A DNA stretch of 64,000 bases from assembly GCA_036365515.1 (NCBI GenBank), contig CM070877.1, forward strand, positions 10,139,101 through 10,203,100, written 5' to 3'. The number at the start of each line of letters is the position of its first letter. Positions within the stretch are counted from its first letter, which is position 1. The notes beneath the pieces were generated by a model. That model had not been told where the DNA came from, did not search any database, and was given only the letters and a program-made list of their open reading frames with translations. Positions 9,331 through 22,080 of this stretch are shown here, piece by piece. The stretch comes from Torymus aiolomorphi (Eukaryota > Arthropoda > Insecta > Hymenoptera > Torymidae). The translations under genes were made by a program, and so were the position numbers.

Positions 9331-11989
9331 TCAGGAGGTGTTGACTCGGATAAATAGACTTTTTTTTTTCTTTTCTTTTTCGTAGGGAAAATGTTGCGTC
9401 CGAATTTGTCGTTCGATGTTTTATTATATTCCAAAATAGATGCTTTATATAATTTACCGTTTTTGTGGAATACTAAAGGTTGACGACTATATCGACTAAA
9501 GGTTGACGACTATATTGTTATTTTCTTTTCATTCGTCCAATGATTCTTTCACTTCAACATTATTTTAACAAACTACCGAAAAATATCTTACAAAATGAAA
9601 ATTCCTTCCGATTCCCAAGCGTTTTCACTCGCTTTAATCAACGCAGCATCGTCCTTCATATTCCTCTAAAAACACCCAACACTCGCTAAAAATGCGATAT
9701 TATTCCATCTCAAATTAAAACCCCTTAATCACACCATAAATTACCTATCGCCCCCCGTGGCTCTCTCTCTCTCTCTCTCTCGCAATCAACTTCTCCTGCC
9801 GCCTTATTTTATCAATTTCTCCGCACACCCCTTCGCCCCGCGCGCGTTCGCGTCGTCGTATATTTTTTATGGCTCGCTCCGCTAGGGACTTTTTGTTTTG
9901 CTCCACCTCTGCGCGCTCCGAACGAGATTAACGACGACGACGGCGGTGATGATCGTTCGCGCAAGATTATGCCCGGACGATAAGGAGAAAAATGGCGCCG
10001 TGGCGCCCTGACAATGCAATTTCCCGGGAGCGGGGGCGACTGAGAAAAATCGCCGGATTATCCGCGCGCGGTGGGGGTGTTGTGGGGGTTGGAGAGGCGT
10101 CGAGGCTGGGTTATAGTGGACGCTGCGTAATGGTTGTGATTAGGTTAATAATGAAATGATGAGAATGTTGTCTATCATGTTATATTTTGAGGATGTGGCT
10201 GTATACATTTTAATGAAAACTATACGGAACGGTTATCAGTTTCAGATGAAATTAATCTAAATTAATAAAAGTCATTTGATTTATAATAATAATTGTAGTA
10301 TAAGAAGCAATATATTAGAAATAATTTTGTTCTTATGACTCTAATAACCATGCTCAAGAAAAATCAAACCTATTTTTTTCCTTTGTAATTAACTAACGAT
10401 AAAAAAATTATCGTAGGCGTGGTGCCTATGATAAGTAAAGAGTTTTATAACAACTTTGTTTAACAATGATCTGAAACTTCTACTTTTACAATTATCTATA
10501 ATTAAATATTTTTTTCGCCTCATGGAACAACTTCACTGACATAAGATACTAAAAGCTTCATATAGCTTCAGGATAATTAATAACAACAGCATCAACTATT
10601 AATACTGAAACCAAATCAAACAGTAGTTACTAATAATCACTCATACTTTTCAGGTACCATCACACGTCGACCCCAACCTCAACGAAAGGAAAATGAATTC
10701 TCCTATTTCCTACAACCTACTACATCATCTCTCTCCATTATTAACATCCCCACCGCGCCCTCTCCTACACTAAGGACCACGAAAAAGGTCGTGTCATCCA
10801 TTCTTAACATCCGCACCCGCGTGTTCATATAGCCAGAGACAAAAAGACCTAAATACCTACCGTTGCGCAATCGCGCGAAGGGGTTGAAATATTCAGTCGG
10901 CGCGATAAATTCGCGAAAGGAGGAAAGAGAGAGAGAATATCTTTGACAGCGGCTCAACGCCCGGGGAATAATTCAGCGCTCGCGGCTTCTCTTTTCCCTT
11001 CGATATAAATTAATGAGGTCGCGCGCGGCGAACCCGAGGGTTGGCCCTCCTCCTGTCTTTTCCGCTTTTCTTTTGGGAAAAGGACGGGTTAACGATGCAT
11101 TTTAAATGAGTCGCGGTGATATTTTGCATCGGCGCGGTGGCGGTGAAGGGTGTAATAGTGGTGCTGCGGTGAATGATTTTTATTTTTAGAGCTCGGCTGG
11201 AGTTTCTCTTGAGGACGAGATGCTGGGGTTGTTGATAAAAAATGTCTATATTTTCAGCGAAGCGAATGGGGAAATGTTGCGTTATTTTATGATATATTTT
11301 TCGAAATTAATAGGGTATTAAACGATGTTGTAACGCTTTAATGGCTGCCCGTCTTTTACATTAAATATTAATCCTAAACTTCTATGGGTGGCATCAATAA
11401 CTTTGTAAACTATCTGTAACTGCACATTATTCATCATTTCCGCAAAGGAAGACAATCATTTTCAAATATTCATAAAAACACTTTTCCGATATCACGTACA
11501 AAAGAATTATTCAAAATCCATTATTACTCATATCCTACTTCAAATTTAATCCAGGCATCTATAATCCTTCCCATCTAACGTATAAACCTATCATTACAGC
11601 ACCAAGAATCCCATTACATCTCTCGACTTGGACCACCAAAGCCGTCAAACCCACTTCGCTCGTCGTAGCAGCCGCGTGGGGGATATCCATTCGCCCGTTG
11701 GCGCAACTGCTTAGCGTCAATTAGATCAGAAACGGTTACGTTTGCTCCCCGGGCTAATTGCCACGGCATATCCAGTGTATGTACCGCACACGTACGTACA
11801 GCTCATGTAATCTCGGTAGCCCTATTGTGAGTGATATACCGTGTTGCGCAAACGCATCACGTTCAGGTGTCGTTTTTTCGAGACGAATGCAAGGGTTTCT
11901 ATGTTACTTTCAGTTCAAGTTAAATAGTTAATATTTTTAGAGTTTCTAAAAGACTGTCAAATTCATACGAATGAATCTAAATACAAAGT
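9331..11989. other. Intronic stretch with three skewed islands
   Basis: Islands are centred near 9.9, 10.95 and 11.75 kb. Counted directly, 10681-10740 has 4 G against 17 C, while 10081-10140 (right flank of the previous island) has 28 G against 6 C. A short direct repeat containing GGTTGACGACTATAT lies at about 9478-9512. No gene seen. Confidence 0.5.
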
Positions 11990-12757
11990 ACACTGAGAAA
12001 ACTGTCGTAGGAAAATTTACTGAAAAACTAACAAAAATTACTATATTTGATAGCAACGCGGGGATATAAGCAAATTATAAAAAATTTTGCTATAGTTCAG
12101 GAATATTTACAAGGTATCTTAATAATTTTTACTACTACACATAGCAAAAAGTGCCCTCTACATGTAGTACTTATTGCGTGCACGCCGGGAGCACGTGTCT
12201 GATTGAGGTTATGTTTCTCCCGCAATTTGAGATTATCTTCCTTTTAAGTTATCAAAAACATCGACAATATCGATTCAGTTGTTTTATTTTTACGTTGTGC
12301 AGGTGAGCTATGAGTTATTTCTTTATATTATCATAGTTATTTATTGCTATCAAATAATCATCAAAGTTCTCTCGTAAGCGAAGGTAGCCAATATATCAGT
12401 TCCAAAATTTTGTACTCAAGAAGCTCACGTGGGTAAGAGGTTAGCGCGTCTGCCTAGCGTGCGGAGGGTCCAGGGTTCGAATACACAACCACCGTAAAAA
12501 AAAAATTTTTATTTCCTTATTTATTTCTTGTATAGCTAAATTTAATTAATAATATATTAAATATTGTATAAATATTAGGTATCCTATAGATATAAAATCA
12601 TGAAAATCAATTTTTTTTAAGTTTAAGCTTGGCTACAAAAATTACTATATTAGTTAGCAAAAGTACCTAAATTTCCATGATATCCCATCGTTGCTATAAA
12701 AAATAGTAATTTTTATTAGCTTTTCAGTAAATTTTCCTACGACAGTTTTCTCAGTGT
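11990..12757. mobile_element. TIR element with a tRNA-like interior (family A, complete copy)
   Basis: The ends are inverted repeats of about 55 bp. The left begins ACACTGAGAAAACTGTCGTA and the right is its reverse complement, ending at 12757. The 4-bp AAGT flanks both ends (11986-11989 and 12758-12761) as a probable target duplication. The element is 768 bp with no coding capacity. Inside, 12427-12490 resembles a tRNA promoter region: an A-box-like segment around GGGTAAGAGGTTAGCGCG and a B box GGGTTCGAAT, followed by an A run. A related, interrupted copy lies at about 47.0-49.46 kb. Confidence 0.75.
12427..12490 (+). repeat. tRNA-like segment inside the family A element
   Basis: GTGGGTAAGAGGTTAGCGCG followed by CAGGGTTCGAAT resembles internal pol III promoter boxes. 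The acceptor ends do not pair, so it is not a functional tRNA gene. It is probably a tRNA-derived repeat captured by a DNA element. Confidence 0.5.
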
Positions 12758-14188
12758 AAGTAATTCCTCATTCTATCGCCTTGCGAACCGCTTCCCCGAA
12801 AACGTAACCTAAAAATAGTTCCCCGATAATCCGGCGAGCTTCCTTTCGCTCTTCACGAATCGATTAATTCACGTGGAAACGGGGATAAATCGTTGCGCTA
12901 ATCCAACTCTTTCGCCGTCTCTTTGCATGTACGACGACGCGTGGGCGGAGAAGAAGAAGAAGAAAAAGGAGGAGGAGGAGCGAAGAAAGACAGAGGGGTG
13001 ATTAATCGAGGTGCGCTATCGATCAATCGCGACGTTCCTTAATGACGCGCTGCTCGATTTTCGGAGGAAGTGTGCAGCCGATGAATATGTTTCGGAACGA
13101 AGATTCAGAAGACGATTGCGTTATTAATTTTAGATTTGATTTCAATTTTATTGCACAGGATGAACGCTTCTTGTTTTAAATTGGATGCGTAATCTTTTAA
13201 TGTCAAAAGTTGGATAATCAATGTGAGTAAGAAATTATTGTATTTTCCCACCGCTGTTTATTCGGAACGTCAGAATCCAATCAAAGTGATGAATTCGATA
13301 TTAAACGTGAAATTGATGATAACGAAGGGGGGCTTTAGACGGAGCTTTTGTTTAGAAAGTGCACTTTCAGCCGGGAAACCTCATTTCGTCATTAATACAC
13401 ATCATTCGATTGATAGGCAACAATGGAAGGCCATTCATGCGGGTGTCGAGCGGATTAATCAGGGGTACCTACGCAGCTCTCTAAGTATAATAAAAGTTAA
13501 TAAAAAAATTACGGCTGCACTTGTACAATAATGGACACGGGGAAAACCCAGTGGCTCTAGCTGTAATTCGTGTACACTGTGCGACAGGTTAGTTGATAAT
13601 TCAACGGCTCAATTGCAGACGGGGAAAATTGACGTCAATATAAGTAGAACAGATTAATAAAAGAACGTTTCAATTATTGATTAAACTGTTTCTATTGTAC
13701 TTCCCGGCCGTTTGCAGTCGAGCGAGAAGAATAATCTCAAGCGTTGAGAAACGAAAATCGAAAACGAGTATAAGATCGAGAGAGAAAAACGAACCGGGAG
13801 CATTAGGCGCGCGGAAATTACGCGACCGTTCGAATTGCGCAATCAACTCGTTGTTACACAAGTGTCAAGAGTTACCTAGCAGGACGGATCTGAACTTCTG
13901 GATTCAAAAAGAAGAGGAAAAAAAAAGGCAAAGGAGTAGTTTGTCCGACTGTGTCATTGCGCAACGTTTAATCGTTACAGCACCGAACTCTAAGTATGTT
14001 AACGTTCTCCTGCGTTTGTTTTTTTTTTTTTTTGCACTTGTGGTGAGTAAGTATACTTTTCAAATTAGAATTAAGGAAAACAAGCGAAGTGTGTAGTTCG
14101 GTGGTGAAATAAACATAACTATGTTTCCTTACATCTACATGTTAGGCTCTTAATGTTAATGTTATCCAATGCTAAAACTTTTACTCAC
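12758..14188. other. Intronic stretch, no gene
   Basis: Contains a skewed, CpG-rich island near 12.75-13.1 kb with GAA/GGA repeats (12950-12985). The rest is AT-rich. The frames at 13.2-14.1 kb show no family similarity I can recognise and lack splice context. Confidence 0.45.
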
Positions 14189-14257
14189 GATTTTGCCGAA
14201 TGAAATTTGATCGATTTGTACGGTAGGTAGGTTGGTCGTTAGATGGAAACGTACCTG
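14189..14257 (-). promoter_or_regulatory. orb2: Recursive splice site RP1 with a 66-nt in-frame exon candidate
   Basis: The minus strand reads a T-rich tract, then GTTGCAG at the acceptor and GTACGTTT immediately after, with the junction at 14254/14255. A second strong donor, GTGAGT, lies at 14188-14183. This defines a 66-nt segment (14189-14254). Read in the phase of the neighbouring orb2 exons it has no stop and starts TFPSNDQPTYRTNRSN. The site could act as a zero-length ratchet point, or the segment could be an included cassette adding 22 residues before RRM1. CAG/GTACGT is the established recursive-splice form. Confidence 0.6.
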
Positions 14258-17200
14258 CAACAGAAAAAGCACACAACTGTTTCATCCTCCTGTTCACTCG
14301 CGCATCTCGCCATACGTTAAGCGCATCCTCAAACTTCAACATCTCTCGCCATTGATTCTGCCGTTAATAAAGTTCGGCCACCCTATATAATCGAAAAAAT
14401 TCCCAAACTGTACGATACAACGCGCAGCAACTTCGAAACTTTCAACCGCAGCGCTCATTTTTACGGCGCTCATTTGTATAGCCACACACAGCCAGCTGAA
14501 TGGAATTCAACGCGCGCGTGCGGGAGAGAGACGAGGATACCGCGAGAAACAAACACGTGCTTCTGACAGACGCTGGCCCGCGTGCTGTGTACACTGTATA
14601 GAGCGAGTTAACTGCCGCCGGGATATGTGTGTGTGAGTGTGGAGTGGCCCGGAGATAATTTTGCCGCGCGCGGATTCGAGGTGCACGTTGGGAGGGAGAG
14701 GAGTAGGGGTTGGTCGGAGTAAATGGCTCAATTGAGAAATTGAATTGGTTTGTTGTTTGTGTATAGGTAAATAATACGCGGGCAATTTGGTTATTATAAG
14801 AGCTTTTTAGGTTTGATTTTTTATTTTGTGTAATGTGTTAGTTCACATCTCCGATTTGGTTTTAGCAGCTTTCATATCGTACTTTTATGTTGTATAACAC
14901 CAACTATATCATTATTTGAGGAAGAAAAAAAAACAATTTTTAGTTTCAGAATGGAATGTCTAATCTTATATTGTAATAGTAACTATTACTTGACGAAAGA
15001 CATTTAAAATGCCAAATTCAAAACTATATAGTCTAGAAATCAACATAAACCTCAATAAAAAAGAACTATTACCAATCGAAGCAAAGAAATAAAAAATCAT
15101 AGTAAGATCCCTCCACCAAACCTTTAAAACATCCCTAACTCATCGACCGCCATAACCTCAAACCACCCACGAAACTAGTCATCTCCCACCTACGTGCATA
15201 CATCCACTTTGACACTTGGAGGCGAAAGTGCGAAAGAGCGTGGGAGGAAGAAACCCGTCTCTCTCTCCTCTACCTGTGTAATATTGATCCGAGAACGAGC
15301 CACCCTTCGCCAGCGCCGCTGTGTCTTCTGCTCGCTCGTTGCCTGCCAGTCGCAAGGGGATGCGCGCGGGCGATGCGAATCGAAATTTTATTTTCGTAGG
15401 CGACAGTGGTTGTGGTAAATTTTAGGAATAGAAATTAAGGATGAAAATGAGAATTTTGGTGTATGGATTTGGAACGAGGAATCAGGAACAGGTAGAAATG
15501 ATTGGAATTTAGAATAAAGAACTGACTCTCTTATTATTCCGATATCAGGGAGATTTATAGAGAACTTTGCTACTTCGGTAGGATAGAATTGAATTCGATT
15601 TTTCGATAAGAATAGTAATAAGAATCAAAAATAGTCGAACCATTGTTTCAATAGAACAAAGCCATATCGGAGCCTTCGCCACCGTCCAATAAATTTTTTC
15701 CTCCAAATTATATAGCACATCATTTGCACAGCTCCTCGTTACTCACTCCTATCATCCCCCTCTTCTACTTCCTACATCTGTTCCCATTCCGTTCGGCTAG
15801 CCCTTCGAGAGACCCTTTTTCGAATTTCATTCAAATGGAGGTCGCGCGAAGACACCGCATGACAGTCTCGAAATTTATATCTCTTGGCCGGGGTGCAGAA
15901 AAGTGCGGTGAAAGCACTTTAAAGGGCGGTTTGGTTTTGGTTTTCGAAAGTTGGCTGCTGAAAAGGAACAGTGCCAGAAATGGATATGAGGAATTTGTTT
16001 CGAAAATGCTCGCGTGATAGTTTGATTTTTCGTTGAACTTTGGCCAATGAAGGGATCTGATTGTTATGTCTTTTCGGTTCTGTAGTTGCGGACGTGAAGG
16101 ATTGTAAGTGAAATTTGGTACTGAATGGGGTCATCAGAATATACAGTAATAGTGGCAACAAATTTAAAATTCAATATATCTACGGATAGTTTGCAGGTCA
16201 GACTATGGATATAATTGTGATGCATAATTGAACATGTATACCTCAAAAGGTATGATATATGACTTATAATTGTTACTTATAAATACATCAAAACATCTTT
16301 ACAACTATACTCATCACCAAGCTCAGAAGCACTTGCACGCCCACTTCCTATGAACCAATATTACGAAACCCACCACTACCACTACATAAACAATCAATTA
16401 CCACCGTCATCTCCAGGCAACCAACCAACGAAAAATCATGACCTACCGTAAATCCCAGCGTCTTATCATTTTGACAGCGTCGCTGGCTCGCCCCAGAAAT
16501 AAAGGACTCGCGTAGCCGATTATCGGGCGTTTACGACCAGAGGGCCACTCGTCAACGTCCAGTTGCCGCGATGGATGGTCAGCGGTGGTCGAGGAGATGC
16601 CGGAGATCGAAGGGTTTCGGGGATTTATGTATATTGAAGGGAGAACTGGGAGGAGGGGAAGAACGTCTGGGAGTAGTTTGTTAGAGGGTTGTGGTTTAAC
16701 TGTCGAATAAAGAGGAACGATGCATGGTTTATTATCCGTTTCTTAATAAGTATAAGATTGGACGTTTTTGAACATTGTTTTAGGAAACTCTGGAGAAGTA
16801 GTTAGTTCATCATTCAGCAGCTATTGCTTAATTGATTGAATTTCATAGGAACCTTTCTTTATAGTCTTGATAGAGCCGTAAAAGGATTTATTAAGTTTTC
16901 ATGAAACTGAAGTGTGCATCGTTCGATCGCAACAAAATGTTTCTAAATTTTTTTTTATTTTGAAACGCATATATTGGTTTTCTTATACATATTTGGTGTG
17001 TTTTACAGCATGAAATAAAACCAAAAAAAGATTTAAAGCGATTTCAAGATTTTTAGTTGAAAACAATTATTTTTCTATTTGTTCTTGTAAATCTTTGAAA
17101 CCACAACGAAACTATACAAACTATTCACACCTTTACAATGCAACTTTTCCAAAATTTACGACCCTTTAAAACCTTTCATATACCATCCTAAACTAATTCA

Positions 17201-18852
17201 ATGTATAAACTCAAACGAGACACACGAGCAGCTAATAATAATCCCATAACCCCTAAAACACCAACCCGACTCACTATGCAACTCTCGAAACACGTATATC
17301 AACAGCCATTACCACTTCTGCAAACGAAGAATCGACCAAACTTTACTGCCCCATAAAAAGTAGCGCGCGGGGCCGAGATTCGACTCACATCTCTATATAT
17401 TCGCCTCGAAACGCATCCCCCACCGCGCACGCACGCACGAACAACACATCGAATCACGCGTAATTGTAATATACGACGCGCTTCTCGCCCAGCTTGTTCT
17501 CGAAGGAGCCGCGCGCCGCTCGCGTGAATTTATATTTGGAGAGGCGATTAGCGCATATGGCGCCTGTATCTATGTAGGTATAGCACACGCTGGACTTTAT
17601 GGATTATTTACACACACATACACACGCGACGGTTTATTAGAGCGCTGCCGGCGCTGTTTTTGGAGGGGGCTCGGTTTGGTGTGTATATCTCGGAAAGGCT
17701 TTCTCGAAATTGTTTTATGGATTCGTTGGGAAATCGTGATTAGGGCCCCGGCGACGGCGTATTACACGTATGAATATGTATGAGAGAGGCGATTACGCGT
17801 TCTGTGTGTGGATGCAGTGGCGCGGCGAGTTTTATTAGGTCAAAGTGGCCTACTAGTGCTGCTGCTGCTGCTGCTGCCGTGACTCAGAGAATTATGCTCG
17901 GCATTGTAGCAGAGCGCGGATGAGCGTGGGTATTGTGGCTTGTGGCTGGAATTAGCGCGAGTTTACGATTAGGTCGTTAGAATGTAGGGGGTGTACGTGG
18001 TAATGTTTATAACAACAGTTTTTGATATATGTTATGTAGCGCGGTTTGGAATGACTCATGTGAGTTTCTACGTGTAAAAAAATACAATAATGGGTCACGC
18101 TACTATGAAAAAGTGGATTGAAAAAAGCAAATTTTAAGCGCGACGAAGAAAGTTACAAGTACAAATCGACTGTCCGAAAAATTTCAAAATCCAGATTCAT
18201 AAAAACTATATAACCACGGCACACGACCTCACTATCTCTCCCTCTTGCCACTTCCACCGTCAATAATATGCACGCGTGCGCCTTTCTTCCCCTGCGAGCT
18301 GTGCACACTATCAGAGGGAGACATACAGGCGGACAGACGGACGAACGAACGACCGCATGGCGCACACGTAAGAAAAGGGGGCGAGAGAGAGAGAGTCGCT
18401 TGCGCGCATAGCAAGGAAACGAAATTTGGGGAACACGTTGCCGGCAGGCAAGCAGCGTCGAGGGGTGAATGCCCTCCTCGCCTGTCTCTGTCTAGTGCAT
18501 GTAACTCCCCCTCTGGTCTAGGTTTACTTTCTTTACGTATGGGGGGCAAGGCGAAGGATATATATAAGGATGGTCGTGGATGGTTGTTGAGAAATTATTA
18601 AGTTTTTATCTTTTCTTTTCGGGTGGATTGGATTTCGAAATAATCCGCGAGGGATTGGTGGAATTGTGCTGTTTTCAGTGCGAGAAGGTTGGTTTGTGTG
18701 CGTATGTACAGGTGATGGTGTGTAAAATGAGGGAGGTGGAAATATGTGGTAGTGTAATTTAGGGGTACGTGAAGATTATATTAAATGTTAAACTTGTAAT
18801 AATGATATGTAGCAAGTATCGAGAAACAAATATATACGCGTTCGAATACTGA
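14258..18852. other. Intronic stretch with skewed islands
   Basis: Islands lie near 14.5, 15.3, 15.85, 16.5, 17.5 and 18.4 kb, each with a CA-rich left flank and a GT-rich right flank. There is a short CTG run at about 17858-17876. A GTGAGT donor at 17387-17382 (minus) follows an ATG frame that hits a stop, so I do not call an exon. No gene seen. Confidence 0.45.
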
Positions 18853-19660
18853 ATATGTGCAAATCCGCGGACTACAGACAACAACTGGAGTACAAAAACG
18901 GAAAAAATTTTTTTTGAGGGCACACCTACCACATAAGGTTTTTTCGGTTCTTTGGGGATCCCCCAACATGAAAATACTCGTGTACACTCATTATCCGTTG
19001 CCAAACTTTTTTGCCGACGAAATCAATTTTTCTTATGGAAATTTAACATGGGAAAATGGACAAAAAGTAGTCATTGATGATTGATTAACCAATAGCAAAC
19101 TATTGAAGAGGCCAAACCAAATTCCACAAAAAAGCGATTAAAGTTGAAGAATAGAGCTTTAATTTGAGATGAGAATCGTTCAAATCGGTCGATTCTGTGC
19201 AAAGCTACGTGAAGTTGAAAACGGCGAAAAATGACAAAAATTTGAAGAATTACGTGGGTTTGAGAAAAATCGCTCATTTTCGTCATTATTCACCATTTTC
19301 AAATTCACGTAGCTTTGCACAGAATCGACCGATTTGAACGATTCTCATCTCAAATTAAAGCTCTATTCTTCAACTTTAATCGTTTTTTGTGGAATTTGGT
19401 TTGGCCTCTTCAATAGTTTGCTATTGGTTAATCATCAATGACTACTTTTTGTCCATTTTTCCCATGTTAAATTTCCATAAGAAAAATTGATTTCGTCGGA
19501 AAAAAAGTTTGGCAACGGATAATGAGTGTACACGAGTATTTTCATGTTGGGGGACCCCCAAAGAACCGAAAAAACCTTATGTGATAGGTGTGCCCTCAAA
19601 AAAAATTTTTTCCGTTTTTGTACCCCAGTTGTTGTCTGTAGTCCGCGGATTTGCACATAT
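18853..19660. mobile_element. Foldback element, about 390-bp inverted arms
   Basis: The sequence from 18853 (ATATGTGCAAATCCGCGG) is repeated in reverse complement ending at 19660. The arms run with few mismatches to about 19239 and 19278, leaving a loop of about 40 bp. The mirrored frames in the arms translate almost identically on opposite strands only because the arms match; they are not genes. No clear target duplication. As RNA this would form a long near-perfect hairpin. It may be a non-autonomous foldback transposon. Confidence 0.85.
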
Positions 19661-21434
19661 ATGAACTTTTATATCGGAAAACATAAGAAGAATGCTTTAC
19701 GTTATATGTATATTTTAATTTTCAAATTGTGTACATTAGGATTATTATTCTTTAATGTACTAAAATTATACCCTATTAAAAATAGATTTCACTGATCGAC
19801 CACAATCGCATTTACTTTGACATCTTTTTTCACACCGACCATAAAAGAAGGCAAACATTGATATTTTTTTAATTCAATATTCCATTCTAAACATAGACAC
19901 CGGCGAAAAGCCGCCGCAACCCCCGACCCAAAAATAACCTTCGGCCGAAAAAACATTCTCCTCCCCTTTATTTCTCTCCCTCTCTCTCTCCTTTACTCTG
20001 CAGACGAAAATGAATCGCGCTCTCCTCTGAAATTAAAGAGCGCCCGGCGACTTTAAATTCCCGCGCTGTCTCTCTTATTTATCACAACGCCTCTCTCTCT
20101 CTCTTGCTCCTTTCATTATTTTCTCTCTCCACGCGCGGGTCTCGGGTCGTGCGCGTTTTTAATACGCGCACTGGCGTGGTGTCATTCTCTCACGGCGAGT
20201 GGGAGTGAGAAATATGAGTGTTTCGTCATTAAAAACTGGGTTTTTATGAAATTGCCAATGGCGAGTAAGATGAAAAAGGTGTCGGGACAGAGATGGTGTG
20301 GTTTAATTTTAGAGATTTTTTCATTTCGCTTTGTCAAAGCGTTTCGGATGATATAAGTAGTGTATTTGTTCGATCTGTAATTAAATGAACTACATAATTT
20401 AGCATACAAATGTGAGACCGACAAATGAAGACATATTTTTTAAAATTAATTTTTTGCATTTTATCGGTGTTTTATAAGAAAAACGACTTTAATGAAACCA
20501 CACTTCCTTGATTACGAGTATGTGGAAATAAACGCTTGATAAAAATAATTTTACCGCGATGCAATACTTAATATCCGAATGATAAATAAGTTAAAGCGAA
20601 CACAAGTGAACTTTCGTAATCTCGTTAAGAAATCGAAACTCCCGAAAAATAAACGATCGCATTCGCAACGCGTACGAGGAAAGGAAAAAAAAAATAATAT
20701 GTCGGCCACTCGTTCTCGAACGTCCAATTACTCAATCCCGCGGAGAGGAAAAAGTCGCACCTGTGATATAATTAATCGCGCTATGTTAATTACTCCCGCG
20801 ACGCGATCTTTGACGCCGATTAATAACTATAATAATAATAATAATGATAAAATTCAAGCGCACTGAACGGTAATGAGACGAGGCAAGTCGGAGGACAACA
20901 AAGTACGCGCAAAAATTAATAACAACAATAAGGTAGTCGACGTTTGTTTATTTTCTTTTTCGTTTATTCATGCACCCGCATAATTTTCGGAATGTACGCA
21001 AGACTAGGTTTTAATTATGAGAACAGAGAGAGAAAAGCTTCTACGCGAGATTTTTTGACGGTTTTGAAATTTTCAAGGGAGAGAAAGAAAACTTTTCTTC
21101 GTTACGGGGCTCTCTTTGTTTGCCGTCGCTTTGACGCGAGCAAAATATTTTTACGCGAAAAGCGTAGGTGTTTGCAAAGAGTCTGTGACGCCAAATAGAA
21201 ACAAACGTATATTTCATAAGGTAAAGGAAAACAATGAGTTTCACTGTAACTTGAAAATTTTTTTAATTTACTGTTTGGTGTGCGCAGGCACGTACGTGTA
21301 CCCAGTATTTAGTTGGTATAGAGAAACAGGCGTGAGTTTTCGATTAATTTTGTTGTAATTAAAATGCTTTTCATATTATTAGATGAAAATAGTTTTCGAA
21401 GAAATAAATTGAATAACGATATAAAACGAGTTGC
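19661..21434. other. Intronic stretch, no gene
   Basis: A skewed CpG island lies at about 19.9-20.3 kb with CT runs. The rest is AT-rich with ATA and AAT runs near 20830. The 20.5-21.4 kb frames have no recognisable features. Confidence 0.45.
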
Positions 21435-22080
21435 TTAAGGTAGCTCCAGCGGTCTAGTAGACCTAAAGCTATGAACACTTTACAAAAATTTATTACACAT
21501 TCCAATCTGAAAACTTATATGACAGGAAAAAGGGTTCTTAACATAACAGAAGACATTTTTATTATAAAATTTCCAATGTTGCAAAAGTAGATTTTTTCTA
21601 CTCAAAAGTAAAGATAATCTTTTTTGTTTATCATTCAATTTTAATTTGCAAGGTCTCATTTTCTTCCTAGTTCAATTTCAAGGGGAGGTACCGATATAAA
21701 AATTGAAAAATTTTCAAAACCTGCAAAGTTATTTCCAATTGTTTGTAGAGTTGTCACTGAATTTTATAAACAATTGCATATAACTTTGCAGGTTTTTGAA
21801 TTTTTATATCGGTACCTCCCCTTGAAATTGAACTAGGAAGAAAGTGAGACCTTGGAAATTAAAATTGAATGAAAAACAAAAAAGATTATCTTTACTTATT
21901 AAATTTCTTTTAAGTGGAAAAAAACTACTTTTGCAACAATGGAAATTTTATAACAAAAATTTTTTCCGTTATTGTTAAGACTTCTTTTTCCTATCATATC
22001 AGTTTTTAGATTGAAATGTAAATGAATCTTTGTAAAAAAATGTTCATATTAGGTATACTAGACCGCTCGAGCCACCTTAA
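21435..22080. mobile_element. Foldback element family 2, copy 1
   Basis: TTAAGGTAGCTCCAGCGGTC at the left end is mirrored by GACCGCTCGAGCCACCTTAA at the right end. The arms are about 310 bp and meet near 21757 around CAATTGTTTGTAG and its inverted partner. TTAA at both ends may be the target duplication. A second copy in the same overall form lies at 60453-61105, so this is a dispersed family. No coding capacity. Confidence 0.85.

Noticed and set aside
10640..10665. TTTTCAG/GTACCA on the + strand
   Set aside because: It is on the strand opposite to orb2, and GTACCA is not a good donor.
12427..12490. Functional tRNA gene
   Set aside because: The arms do not form a full cloverleaf and the segment recurs inside a mobile element.
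15255..15285. CAG/GTAGAG on the minus strand
   Set aside because: No pyrimidine tract before the CAG and a weak donor.
17382..17450. GTGAGT donor after an ATG frame
   Set aside because: The ATG frame hits a TAG before the donor.
18857..19656. Matching 73-75-codon frames on opposite strands
   Set aside because: They are identical only because the foldback arms are inverted copies.
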